DNA of 64,000 nucleotides from Bog-473 sp963791455 (GTDB lineage Bacteria > Actinomycetota > Acidimicrobiia > Acidimicrobiales > RAAP-2): assembly GCA_963791455.1 (NCBI GenBank), contig CAWBSM010000001.1, forward strand, positions 248,001 through 312,000, in the 5' to 3' direction. A program made the position numbers and the translations under genes. Below, in pieces: positions 36,981-44,469 of the stretch. The notes beneath the pieces were generated by a model. The model was not told the DNA's origin. It ran no database searches and was given only the letters and a program-made list of their open reading frames with translations. The stretch's first letter is position 1, and the number at the start of each line of letters is the position of its first letter.

Positions 36981-37721
36981 TCAGCGGGTCTCGAGGTCGT
37001 TCTCGCCGCGGAGGTGGGGCTCGATGACGTCGGCCGCTTCTGCCTTGGTGATGCCCGGGTACAGCCCCTTGATCAACCCGAAAGCCAGGAGACCGCCGAC
37101 GACCTGGGCCGAGATGAAAGTCGGGACCGAAGAGGGGGCGATGCCGGCGAAGCTGTTGGAGAACATACGCCCGACCGTGATGGCCGGGTTGGCGAAGCTG
37201 GTCGAGCTGGTGAAGAAGTAGGCCGCACCGATGTAGGCCCCGACCGCGGCCGGGGCAAGGTGCGAGCGCCCGGTGCGGGCGAGGGCGAAGATCACCAGGA
37301 TCAGGCCGACGGTGGCGACGACCTCGGAGAGCCAGTGCGGCCCGCTGGCCCGGTGCTTGGTCGAGATCGAGATGGCGGCCTCTGAGAACATCACGTTGGC
37401 CAGGATGGCCCCGCAGATGCACCCGACGACCTGGAACGGAAGGTAAGCGGCGGCGTCCTTCCACTTGAGGCCCCCGAACCCGGCATCGACGAAGGAGACG
37501 ACCGGGTTGAAGTGGCCGCCCGAGATCGGGCCGAACATCAAGATGATGGCGAAGAGGCCCGTCGCCGTGGCGGCCGCGTTCTGAAAGAGCTCGAGGCCGA
37601 TGTTGCCCGGCGAGAGGTTCTGCGCCGCGATCCCCGAACCGATCACGATGGCGGCCAAGAAGGCGCTGCCCAAGAACTCGGCCAGGAGCCGCCGCCACAA
37701 GACGGTGTCCCTCATTGGCAT
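36981..37721 (-). CDS. aqpS: Aquaporin/glycerol-facilitator family channel (AqpS-like)
   Basis: 246 residues with six membrane helices. The two NPA-type half-helices read HFNPVVS (NPV) and FANPAITVGR. Such NPV/NPA variants in arsenic operons are AqpS/GlpF-like channels that let arsenite or methylarsenicals leave the cell; family knowledge, not shown here. An in-frame ATG at 37715 fits the ribosome-binding site slightly better than 37721. It stands 22 nt after arsI and 32 nt before the FAD oxidoreductase. No ArsB or Acr3 pump gene is in the window, so this channel may be the arsenite exit. Confidence 0.88.
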   Translation of the reverse strand: MPMRDTVLWRRLLAEFLGSAFLAAIVIGSGIAAQNLSPGNIGLELFQNAAATATGLFAIILMFGPISGGHFNPVVSFVDAGFGGLKWKDAAAYLPFQVVGCICGAILANVMFSEAAISISTKHRASGPHWLSEVVATVGLILVIFALARTGRSHLAPAAVGAYIGAAYFFTSSTSFANPAITVGRMFSNSFAGIAPSSVPTFISAQVVGGLLAFGLIKGLYPGITKAEAADVIEPHLRGENDLETR

Positions 37722-37743
37722 CTTCCCCGGTTGTCTTCGCTGT

Positions 37744-38232
37744 TCAGCCGCAGGACGGCGAGCACGACTGCGGTGAACCCACGGCTACGGGGGAGCCCTC
37801 GACGTTGTCAGGGACGCAGCAGGACCCGTCGCCAGCGATACCGGTTTCGGCCGGGGCATCCGCGAGGACGGTGTAGACCTCCCACGGCGCGCCGTCGGGG
37901 TCGCTGACCCAAACCTTGTCCTGGACGGCGTAGCAGCAGATGGTCTGCTCCTCGACCGCGGTCTCGAGCCCATTGTCGCTCAGGCGGTCTGTGGCGGACG
38001 TCACCTCGTCGGGGGTCTCCACCTCGACGCCGAGGTGGTTCAGTGCCCCGAGGGTCCCATGACCCCGAGCGGTGCGGTCCTCCAGCAGGACCAGCTTGAG
38101 CGGCGGGTCCGCGATGGCGAAGTTGGCGTAGCCCGGCTGGCGCTTGGCCGGCTCGGCCCCGAAAAGCTTGGAGTAGAACGCGACCGCTTCGTCGATGTCG
38201 CTGACGTTGAGTGCGAGTTGGACCCTCGACAT
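37744..38232 (-). CDS. arsI: ArsI/CadI-like VOC-family dioxygenase
   Basis: 162 residues; ATG 38232 follows a GGAGG. It is a vicinal-oxygen-chelate protein: the first beta-alpha unit SRVQLALNVSDIDEAVAFYSKLFG, NHLGVEV, and the thiolate pair in TICCYAVQDKVWVSDPDGAPWEVY match ArsI C-As lyases, which remove methyl or aryl groups from trivalent organoarsenicals, and the related CadI. The C-terminal tail contains further Cys (SCCVP, QSCSPSCG) that could bind metalloids. It is the first gene of the minus-strand operon and is divergent from arsR. Confidence 0.9.
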   Translation of the reverse strand: MSRVQLALNVSDIDEAVAFYSKLFGAEPAKRQPGYANFAIADPPLKLVLLEDRTARGHGTLGALNHLGVEVETPDEVTSATDRLSDNGLETAVEEQTICCYAVQDKVWVSDPDGAPWEVYTVLADAPAETGIAGDGSCCVPDNVEGSPVAVGSPQSCSPSCG

Positions 38233-38246
38233 GTGACCTCCAGTAG

Positions 38247-38264
38247 TATCGAACTCAGTCGATA
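38247..38264. promoter_or_regulatory. Probable ArsR operator
   Basis: TATCGA-ACTCAG-TCGATA is a perfect 6-bp inverted repeat in the arsI/arsR divergent region, 15 nt upstream of the arsI start. A related ATCGAT core lies at 38284-38289 on the arsR side. This spacing fits dimeric ArsR-family repressors controlling both directions. Confidence 0.6.
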
Positions 38265-38322
38265 CATCGAGTATGGCCGATGCATCGATACATGTCAATG
38301 TTTCTTCCAGAAGAGGTGGCCC

Positions 38323-38667
38323 GTGAGCAAGCCAGCGGCGACGAAGGTCCGAGAAACGGAATGTTGCGCGTCGGTGCTCGCCGCACCACTCGACAGCACC
38401 GACGCCTCCGAGCTGGCCAGCGGATTCACCGCGCTGGCAGACCCCGTCCGGTTGCGCCTGCTGAGCATCCTCGCCGCTTCACCCGAGGGTGAGGTCTGTG
38501 TCTGTGACTTCGTCGAGCCCTTGGCCAAGAGCCAGCCCACGGTGTCGCACCACCTCAAGATCCTGAGCGAGGCCGGTCTCGTCCAAGGTGACCGGCGGGG
38601 CAAGTGGGTCTGGTACTCGCTCAATCGTGGTCGCCTGGCGGAACTGCGGAAGGCCATCGACAGCTGA
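38323..38667 (+). CDS. arsR: ArsR-family metalloregulator
   Basis: 114 residues from a GTG with GAGG 7 nt upstream. The winged helix-turn-helix has ALADPVRLRLLSILAASPEGEVCVCDF, SQPTVSHHLKILSEAGLV and GKWVWYSLN. The CVC in the recognition-helix region is the arsenite-sensing motif of ArsR, and a Cys pair near the N-terminus (ETECCAS) may supply further ligands as in actinobacterial types. It should repress arsR and the divergent arsI-aqp-FAD-arsC operon until As(III) binds. Confidence 0.92.
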   Translation: MSKPAATKVRETECCASVLAAPLDSTDASELASGFTALADPVRLRLLSILAASPEGEVCVCDFVEPLAKSQPTVSHHLKILSEAGLVQGDRRGKWVWYSLNRGRLAELRKAIDS

Positions 38668-38774
38668 GACGGGTCCCGAGGACGGTCATGGGCTCCGCCC
38701 GGACCAACCGCCGAGCAACGCAAGTGCTGACGATCGGCCCTACGTCTGTGCGAAGACTCCAGGAGATGGCCACG

Positions 38775-39147
38775 ATGGCAACGGCTTTAGCGTACATCGC
38801 TGCGACCCTGGTGGCATCTGGGGGGTCGCCCACGCGATCCCGACCCTTCAGGTCGTGGGGGGTTTCGACCCGATCTCATCGGACAACCGCCGCATCATTC
38901 TTCAGGAGTGGCTGGCGGAAGCCTTCACGATGTGGGGTCTCGCGGCAATCGTCGTCAGCGTGACCGCGGCAGGCGGTGCCGGCGCAACAGCCAGCCACTG
39001 GGTCTACCGCGCTTCGCGGGGCTGCTGCTGGCCTTGGCGGTGCTGACCTCCGTGACCGGTGCTCGAACTCCGGTCGTTTGGTTCAAGATTTGCCCGGTGC
39101 TGCTGACGATCGCAGCGGTCCTGCTGGTGTCGGCCAGCGTGGTGTAG
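38775..39147 (+). pseudogene. Small membrane protein broken by two apparent frameshifts
   Basis: ATG 38775 has AGGAG 9 nt upstream. Three frames join into one 124-residue protein if one G is added to the G run near 38820 and one to the G run near 39017: an N-terminal helix (ALAYIAATLVAS), GGFDPISSDNRRIILQEWLAEAFTMWGLAAIVVSV, then two further hydrophobic segments (LLLALAVLTSVTG, VLLTIAAVLLVSASVV). Both defects are one base short in G homopolymers, which favours sequence error; otherwise it is a decaying gene. The family is not recognised. It follows arsR at the edge of the arsenic island. Confidence 0.6.
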
Positions 39148-39244
39148 CCAGCAGGGTCGGGGGATCTTTTCGGGCACAGCCCTGCCCCCCTCCGCAACAG
39201 AATGCGATCGCCGTAGGTCAGCGTCTCGACCGCAACGCGCGTGA

Positions 39245-39436
39245 TCAGGAGCTCAGCACCGCTCGGAGATGCGCCCAGGTCGCCAGGATGGCACGCACTT
39301 CTTCGATGGTCCTCCCGACCGGATCTCCCACCTCCCAGTCCTCGTACTTCTTCCCTGGGTGCAGCGGGCATGCGTCTCCGCAGCCCATCGTCACGACGAC
39401 GTCGGCTGCATCGAGCACCTCGGCCGGATCAACTGC
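39245..39436 (-). pseudogene. 5'-truncated arsC remnant
   Basis: About 62 codons encode only the C-terminal end of an ArsC: DAADVVVTMGCGDACPLHPGKKYEDWEVGDPVGRT and a final helix. The P-loop half with the nucleophilic Cys is missing; the frame upstream is unrelated sequence. It resembles but is not identical to the intact arsC at 34831, so it is a remnant of a second arsC copy and marks a rearrangement boundary of the arsenic island. Confidence 0.7.
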
Positions 39437-39532
39437 GGGTGGCAGCCAAGATCGTAGAACCGACCCACGGTGTGAAGATGAGCGTCGAACCCTAAGTGAC
39501 TGCCGTGTGCGGATTCCCCTAATGTCCGGGGC

Positions 39533-40599
39533 GTGTTGCGCATCGGCTTCGTCGGGTCGGGGAACATCGCCTGGGCGCATGGGCTCGGACTCAAGGCGAT
39601 GATCGACGGCGGCATCCTCGACGCGTCGATCGTGGCCGTGCACGACCCGCGCCAGCGGCACGCCCGGGCGTTCGTCGACGCCGTCGGAGCCGAGGGCGCC
39701 GCTGCGTCGCCAACGCCAAGGAGGTGGCCCGTCGCTGTGATGCCGTCTGGGTCTGCACTCCCACCGTGGCCCACCGGGACGCGGTGGACGAGGCGCTGGC
39801 CGCCGGCTGCGCCGTGTTCTGCGAGAAGCCGCTCGACCGGGATCTCGCCCGCGCCGCCGCCCTCGTCGATGCGACCGTGACGGCCGGCGTACCCAGTCAG
39901 TGCGGCCTCGTGTTGCGGAGCGCCCCGGTGTTCCGTGCGTTGCGCGACCTCGTGCAAGGCGGGTCGCTGGGTGCACCGATGGCCGCGGTGTTCCGCGACG
40001 ACCAGTACTTCCCCATCCAGGGCCTCTACGGGTCGCATTGGCGGGCCGAGGTCGAGCAGTCTGGTGGAGGGTGCCTGATTGAGCACTCCATCCACGACGT
40101 CGACATCTTGCGCTTCTGCTTCGGCGAGGTCGACTCGCTGGCGGCGCGCACGGCGAACCACGCCGGCCACGAGGGGGTGGAGGACGTGGCCTCCGTCTCT
40201 CTCTCCTTCGCCTCCGGCCTCGAGGTGCAACTCACCAGCGTGTGGCACGAGATCTTGAGCCGCGGCTCGACACGCCGGGTCGAGGTGTTCTGTCGTGACG
40301 GCATGGTGTCGCTGGAAGACGACTTCCGGGGTCCGTTGCGCGTGCAGACGAGCGAGGGCATCGACGTGCGGGCCTGCCCGTCGCCACCGTGGGTGGACGA
40401 ATTGCCGCTGGCCGACGACGAGATCGGGCTCGCCGTGCGCGCCTACGTCGAGGCGGACCGCTCCTTCGTCGACGCGGTGTGCGGAGGACGGGACCCCGAA
40501 CCGGGGCTGGCCGAGGCCCTCGTCGCGCACCGTCTGGTCGACGCCGCGTACCGCTCCGCGGCGGACGGAGGGCGACGCGTCGGGCTCCAGACGTCCTGA
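39533..40599 (+). CDS. Gfo/Idh/MocA-family oxidoreductase (frameshifted)
   Basis: Starting at GTG 39533 the N-terminus has the Rossmann motif RIGFVGSGNIAWAHG. At about 39705-39715 one nucleotide appears to be missing, after which the frame continues as VANAKEVARRCDAVWVCTPTVAHRDAV, CEKPLDRD (the conserved EKP of the family), GGGCLIEHSIHDVDI with the catalytic-type His/Asp, and a normal C-terminus to 40599. The corrected protein has 355 residues, normal for NAD(P)-dependent sugar or inositol dehydrogenases of this family. The substrate cannot be assigned. Confidence 0.82.
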
Positions 40600-40753
40600 C
40601 GGATCCGGGCCGCGAACGAGGGGTTGGTGCGGCGAAGGTGGCTCGGCGAACGACCGTGACCGAAGCGCGACCGAACCGCGAACTCGCGGTGAACCCTCGC
40701 CGAACGGCGCGGTTTCCGTCGTCCGTGAGGCACAACAGTCGTATCGTCCCACC

Positions 40754-41944
40754 ATGGTTCGGAGGCTCCAGAGCCAGATCTCGCGGGGGCTCTTCGCCGG
40801 GGGGATCGCCTTGGTCATCGGCGGTGCGTTCGTCCCGGTTCCCGCCCAAGCAAGTTTCCCGGGTACCACCAACGGCAACGTGGCTTTCATCGCCATCTGT
40901 GATTCCAACATCGGCCAGTCGGTGTACAGCGTCAACCCAAACGGCAGTTCACCACCCACGTACACCTGCCCGGGGGGATCGGCACCGAACTACACCCAGT
41001 CGACGGCCGGAAGCACCGACTCCATGCCCTTCTTCTCGGCTGACGGCGACACTCTGTACTTCTCGAGCAGCCGGACCCCCTCAGGCAACGACGCGATCTT
41101 CTCGGTCCCGTATCCCGCCACCGTCTCGGGCTCGCCGGGCAGTCAGACCGATGGGGCCACCCAACTCACGTTCCCGACCGAGGGCGGCTCTTCCTTCAAC
41201 GACTACGCCCCGACGGTGTCGCCCGACGGAAGCACGTTGGCCTTCATCCGCTGCAACAGCAGCACCACGGCCTGCACCCTGGAGACCCAGAGCCCGGTGA
41301 ACGGTGGGACGCCGTCCGCCGTCACCACGTCGCAGGCGCTGGCGCCGCCGGACCCGACCAGTGGAGCGGCCAACCGGCCCGAGTTCGACCCGGTTGACGG
41401 ATCACAGATCGTCTACGTCGGAGTCGACGGGCACATCCACCTCGTCAGCCTGACGGGTGGCTTCACCGAGCGCGACCTGTCCCAAGAGTCCGGCGTCGGG
41501 TCCGCCGCGGACGAACACCCCGACTGGAGCCCGGATGGCCAGAAGATCATCTTCGACTCGAGCCGCACGGCCGGCCACAAGATCTATGTGCTGACCATGA
41601 CCAACCCGGCCACCGCGGCGTCGCTGTGGGGTGCCTCGGACCCCGGGACGGAGATCGAGCCGGTCTTCGCACCAACCTCACCGACCACTACCAAGTACGT
41701 GTGGACCAGACTGGGGAGCGGGAGCAACATCGTCGAATGGGGCTCCAGCGTCGGGAATCCCACGAACTTGGCCTCGCTCACCGCCAACCGCTCCAACAAC
41801 AGCCAGCCCGCCTGGCAGCCCACCCCTTTGCCGGCCGGAGCCCCCGAGGTCCCGCTGGCGACGATGCTGCCGGTTGCCGGCATGGGCGTGATCGCCGTTG
41901 CCCTCGTGGTGGAGCGCCGCCGCCGTAACGCCACGGCGAAGTGA
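40754..41944 (+). CDS. Secreted WD40-like (TolB/PD40) propeller with PEVPLA-type sorting signal
   Basis: 396 residues. Signal peptide about 1-34 (PAQA), then five or more PD40-type blades: PFFSADGDTLYFSS, PTVSPDGSTLAFIR, PEFDPVDGSQIVYV, PDWSPDGQKIIFDS and a more diverged PVFAPTSPTTTKYV. The C-terminus is PEVPLA, a hydrophobic helix and ERRRRN, nearly the same signal as on the protein at 3506-4201, although the two proteins are otherwise unrelated and 36 kb apart. It is therefore a candidate substrate of the exosortase-family protein at 17443. The propeller probably binds a wall or extracellular ligand. Confidence 0.85.
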   Translation: MVRRLQSQISRGLFAGGIALVIGGAFVPVPAQASFPGTTNGNVAFIAICDSNIGQSVYSVNPNGSSPPTYTCPGGSAPNYTQSTAGSTDSMPFFSADGDTLYFSSSRTPSGNDAIFSVPYPATVSGSPGSQTDGATQLTFPTEGGSSFNDYAPTVSPDGSTLAFIRCNSSTTACTLETQSPVNGGTPSAVTTSQALAPPDPTSGAANRPEFDPVDGSQIVYVGVDGHIHLVSLTGGFTERDLSQESGVGSAADEHPDWSPDGQKIIFDSSRTAGHKIYVLTMTNPATAASLWGASDPGTEIEPVFAPTSPTTTKYVWTRLGSGSNIVEWGSSVGNPTNLASLTANRSNNSQPAWQPTPLPAGAPEVPLATMLPVAGMGVIAVALVVERRRRNATAK

Positions 41945-42194
41945 TTGCCTTGTCGGGCCTCGACCACGCGATCGAGTTCGACGGAAGGATGAATTTCACG
42001 GCGGCCGATCTCATCCTCAGGTCGCAGGCGCGCCCCAGAACCGGGTCCTGACCTGGAGAGACGGCCTGTTCAGCCCCCCGTCGGGCTGACGGGCATCAGG
42101 GTTACGATTGCGCACGACCGGCATCGCCTCCGGCGCGGCGCTCCGTTCTTCTCGAGCCACCGACCCGAGAGACGAGAGAGGAGACCACACGAGC

Positions 42195-42983
42195 GTGCGC
42201 TCACTGCTCCGAGTGTTCAACCAGCAGCCGCTGGCGGCGAAGGTGCCTGAGGTCACCGCGCTCTTCTGGGTGATCAAGATCTCCACCACGGCGGCCGGCG
42301 AAGCCATCTCCGACATGTTCGTCAACAACAAGAAGGTCGGCGTGGTGGTCGAACTCTCGATGTTCGTCGTCGCACTGTTCCTGCAATTCCTGGTCCGGCG
42401 CTACTCGGCACTGACCTACTGGTTCCTGGCGCTCGCCATCGCAACGGCAGGAACGGGAGTCGCCGACACCATGCACCTTGTCTTCGGCATGCCCTACGCC
42501 GTCACCTCACTGTTCTGGCTCGTGGTGCTCGCCGCAGTGTTCTACCTGTGGAACCGGAGCGAACACACCCTGGACATCCACTCCATCACGACCAACCGTC
42601 GGGAGAAGTACTACTGGTGCGTCGTCTTCGCCACCTTCGCCCTCGGCACGGCGGTCGGAGACTTCGTCGCGAGCACCATCGGCCTCGGGTACCTCGCCTC
42701 GGCCTTCCTCTTCTGTGGCGTGATCCTCATCCCTTGGGTCGGGTGGAAGTTCTTCAGGTGGAACAGCATCTTCGCCTTTTGGTTCGCCTACGTCATCACG
42801 CGTCCCATCGGGGCATCCTTCGCCGACTACTTCAGCAAGTCGCACGCCCTCAGCGGCGCCGACTTCGGCGACTGGCAGACGGCCCTCGTGATGACCTCGA
42901 TCGTGGTGATCCTGGTGGCCTACACCGCGGTCGCCCGCTACGACATTCAGTCGCCCGACGTGGAGATTGCCGGCGGCACCTGA
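42195..42983 (+). CDS. COG4705-type polytopic membrane protein
   Basis: 262 residues from a GTG; GAGAGGAGA lies upstream. Eight or so helices in two related halves; the opening KVPEVTALFWVIKISTTAAGEAISD and the later REKYYWCVVFATFALGTAVGDF show the internal repeat and the GE/GD motif typical of COG4705 membrane proteins. Function of the family is unknown to me; a transport or stress role cannot be decided from sequence. Confidence 0.82.
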   Translation: MRSLLRVFNQQPLAAKVPEVTALFWVIKISTTAAGEAISDMFVNNKKVGVVVELSMFVVALFLQFLVRRYSALTYWFLALAIATAGTGVADTMHLVFGMPYAVTSLFWLVVLAAVFYLWNRSEHTLDIHSITTNRREKYYWCVVFATFALGTAVGDFVASTIGLGYLASAFLFCGVILIPWVGWKFFRWNSIFAFWFAYVITRPIGASFADYFSKSHALSGADFGDWQTALVMTSIVVILVAYTAVARYDIQSPDVEIAGGT

Positions 42984-43025
42984 TCGGCGTCTCGCCGGGC
43001 GGCCGGAGTCTCTAAGGTGCGGGTC

Positions 43026-43541
43026 ATGGACATCGCGTCGCTGTTGCTCGAAATCTACGGCCGGGTCCCGCCCCTGGCGGGCGAGGCCGCTGAGGGTCTC
43101 GACCGAGAGAAGTTGTGTTGGGCCCCCGCACCCGGAGCCAACACGATCGGATGGCTGATCTGGCATCTGACGCGGGTGCAGGACCACCACGTCTCCGAGC
43201 TGCTCGGGACCGAGCAAATCTGGGTCAGCGGGGACTGGGCCCGGCGCTGCGGTCTCGATCCCGATCCCGACAACACCGGGTACGGCCACGATCCCGACCA
43301 GGTGCAGGCCGTACGCCCCGAAGGGGCCGACGTGCTCCTCGGCTACCTCGAGGTGGTCGACGCCCGGACCAAAGAGATGCTCCGCGGGCTCGCCGCCGAG
43401 GACCTGGACCGAATCGTGGACCGCCGTTGGGATCCCCCGGTGACCCTGGGCGTGCGCCTCGTCAGCATCGGCGACGACTGCATCCAACACGCCGGGCAGG
43501 CCGCCTACGTCCGGGGGTTGCTCGAGGGTGGCACCCGCTGA
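43026..43541 (+). CDS. DinB/DUF664-family protein
   Basis: 171 residues from ATG 43026 (a GTG three codons earlier is possible). The four-helix DinB fold is indicated by NTIGWLIWHLTRVQDHHVSEL and CIQHAGQAAYVRGLL, where His residues on two helices form the metal site of DinB/YfiT-like proteins, which include thiol-dependent transferases using mycothiol in actinobacteria. The substrate is unknown. It is convergent with the GNAT gene. Confidence 0.85.
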   Translation: MDIASLLLEIYGRVPPLAGEAAEGLDREKLCWAPAPGANTIGWLIWHLTRVQDHHVSELLGTEQIWVSGDWARRCGLDPDPDNTGYGHDPDQVQAVRPEGADVLLGYLEVVDARTKEMLRGLAAEDLDRIVDRRWDPPVTLGVRLVSIGDDCIQHAGQAAYVRGLLEGGTR

Positions 43542-43557
43542 GGTACCCGGACCGGAT

Positions 43558-44409
43558 TCAGCGTCCGGGCGGTTTCGGCCAGCGGACGAACTCCTCGTAG
43601 CGGTAGATCGTCTCGTAACCGAGCCGGCGGTAGATCGGCTCGCCCATCGGCGATGCTTGCAACGTGCATGACGATGCACCGCGCCCGAAGGCCAGGTTCG
43701 TGGCCATCACCGTGACGAGCGCGCCCAATCCCGCCGTGCGGGCGGCGGGGACGGTGCCGACCCATTGCAGGCTCGCCACGCCGTCACTCTCGAAGGTCAT
43801 GGCCGTGGCAACCGGCTCGGCGTCGCGTCGGGCCACCACGATGGAGGCCGCAGGATCCTCGAGCACCAGTGCCGGTTCGTCGAAGAGAGCAGGGAGCACC
43901 TCGGTGGGCATGCCGTAGGTCGCGTAGGCCTCGGCGTTGACCGCGACGAAGTCACGCACGCCGGCCTCGTCGTCGACCCAGTGCAGCACCACGCCGTCGG
44001 CGGGCGGGGGTTCGGGGAGCGGGCGGGGGCAGATCATCTCGGGTACCTGTCCGCCGAAGAGCTCCAGGCCGGCGACCGCGCAGGCGCGGCGTAGGTCCTC
44101 GTCCTCACCGCTGTCGCGCACTTTGATGGCGAAGCCTCGCCCGAGGCCCGCAAAGAACGAGTCGGCCCGGGCGATGAGCCCCGTGCCGTCGAGCGCGTCG
44201 TCGGAGCGGAACGCACCATTGGCCACGACGGGGATCCAGGTCCCGCCTGCGCACAGGACGGCCCCGCCCCCTTCCTCCAATGCACCCTGGCTGCCCCAGC
44301 GGGTCAACGCCCGATTGAAGGCGATCAGGTTGCGATGGCCGAGCTGGGCCTGGTCGGGTTCTTCTGACGACGGACCTGCCAGTGGGGACTGCTTGGGCAG
44401 ATCGGCCAT
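43558..44409 (-). CDS. GNAT-family acetyltransferase
   Basis: 283 residues. The C-terminal half has the acetyl-CoA-binding GNAT pattern: ASIVVARRDAEPVATAMTF, VASLQWVGTVPAARTAGLGALVT (a variant of the R-x-x-G-x-G/A loop) and PMGEPIYRRLGYETIYRYEEF. The N-terminal 130 residues look like a degenerate second GNAT module. The acceptor substrate cannot be identified. It is separated by 60 nt from the minus-strand metalloprotease gene upstream, so the two might be co-transcribed. Confidence 0.85.
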   Translation of the reverse strand: MADLPKQSPLAGPSSEEPDQAQLGHRNLIAFNRALTRWGSQGALEEGGGAVLCAGGTWIPVVANGAFRSDDALDGTGLIARADSFFAGLGRGFAIKVRDSGEDEDLRRACAVAGLELFGGQVPEMICPRPLPEPPPADGVVLHWVDDEAGVRDFVAVNAEAYATYGMPTEVLPALFDEPALVLEDPAASIVVARRDAEPVATAMTFESDGVASLQWVGTVPAARTAGLGALVTVMATNLAFGRGASSCTLQASPMGEPIYRRLGYETIYRYEEFVRWPKPPGR

Positions 44410-44469
44410 GCGCCATGATGCCTCGGGGATTCACGTTCGGCTCGAACACGCCAAACCCCTTTTGATGAA

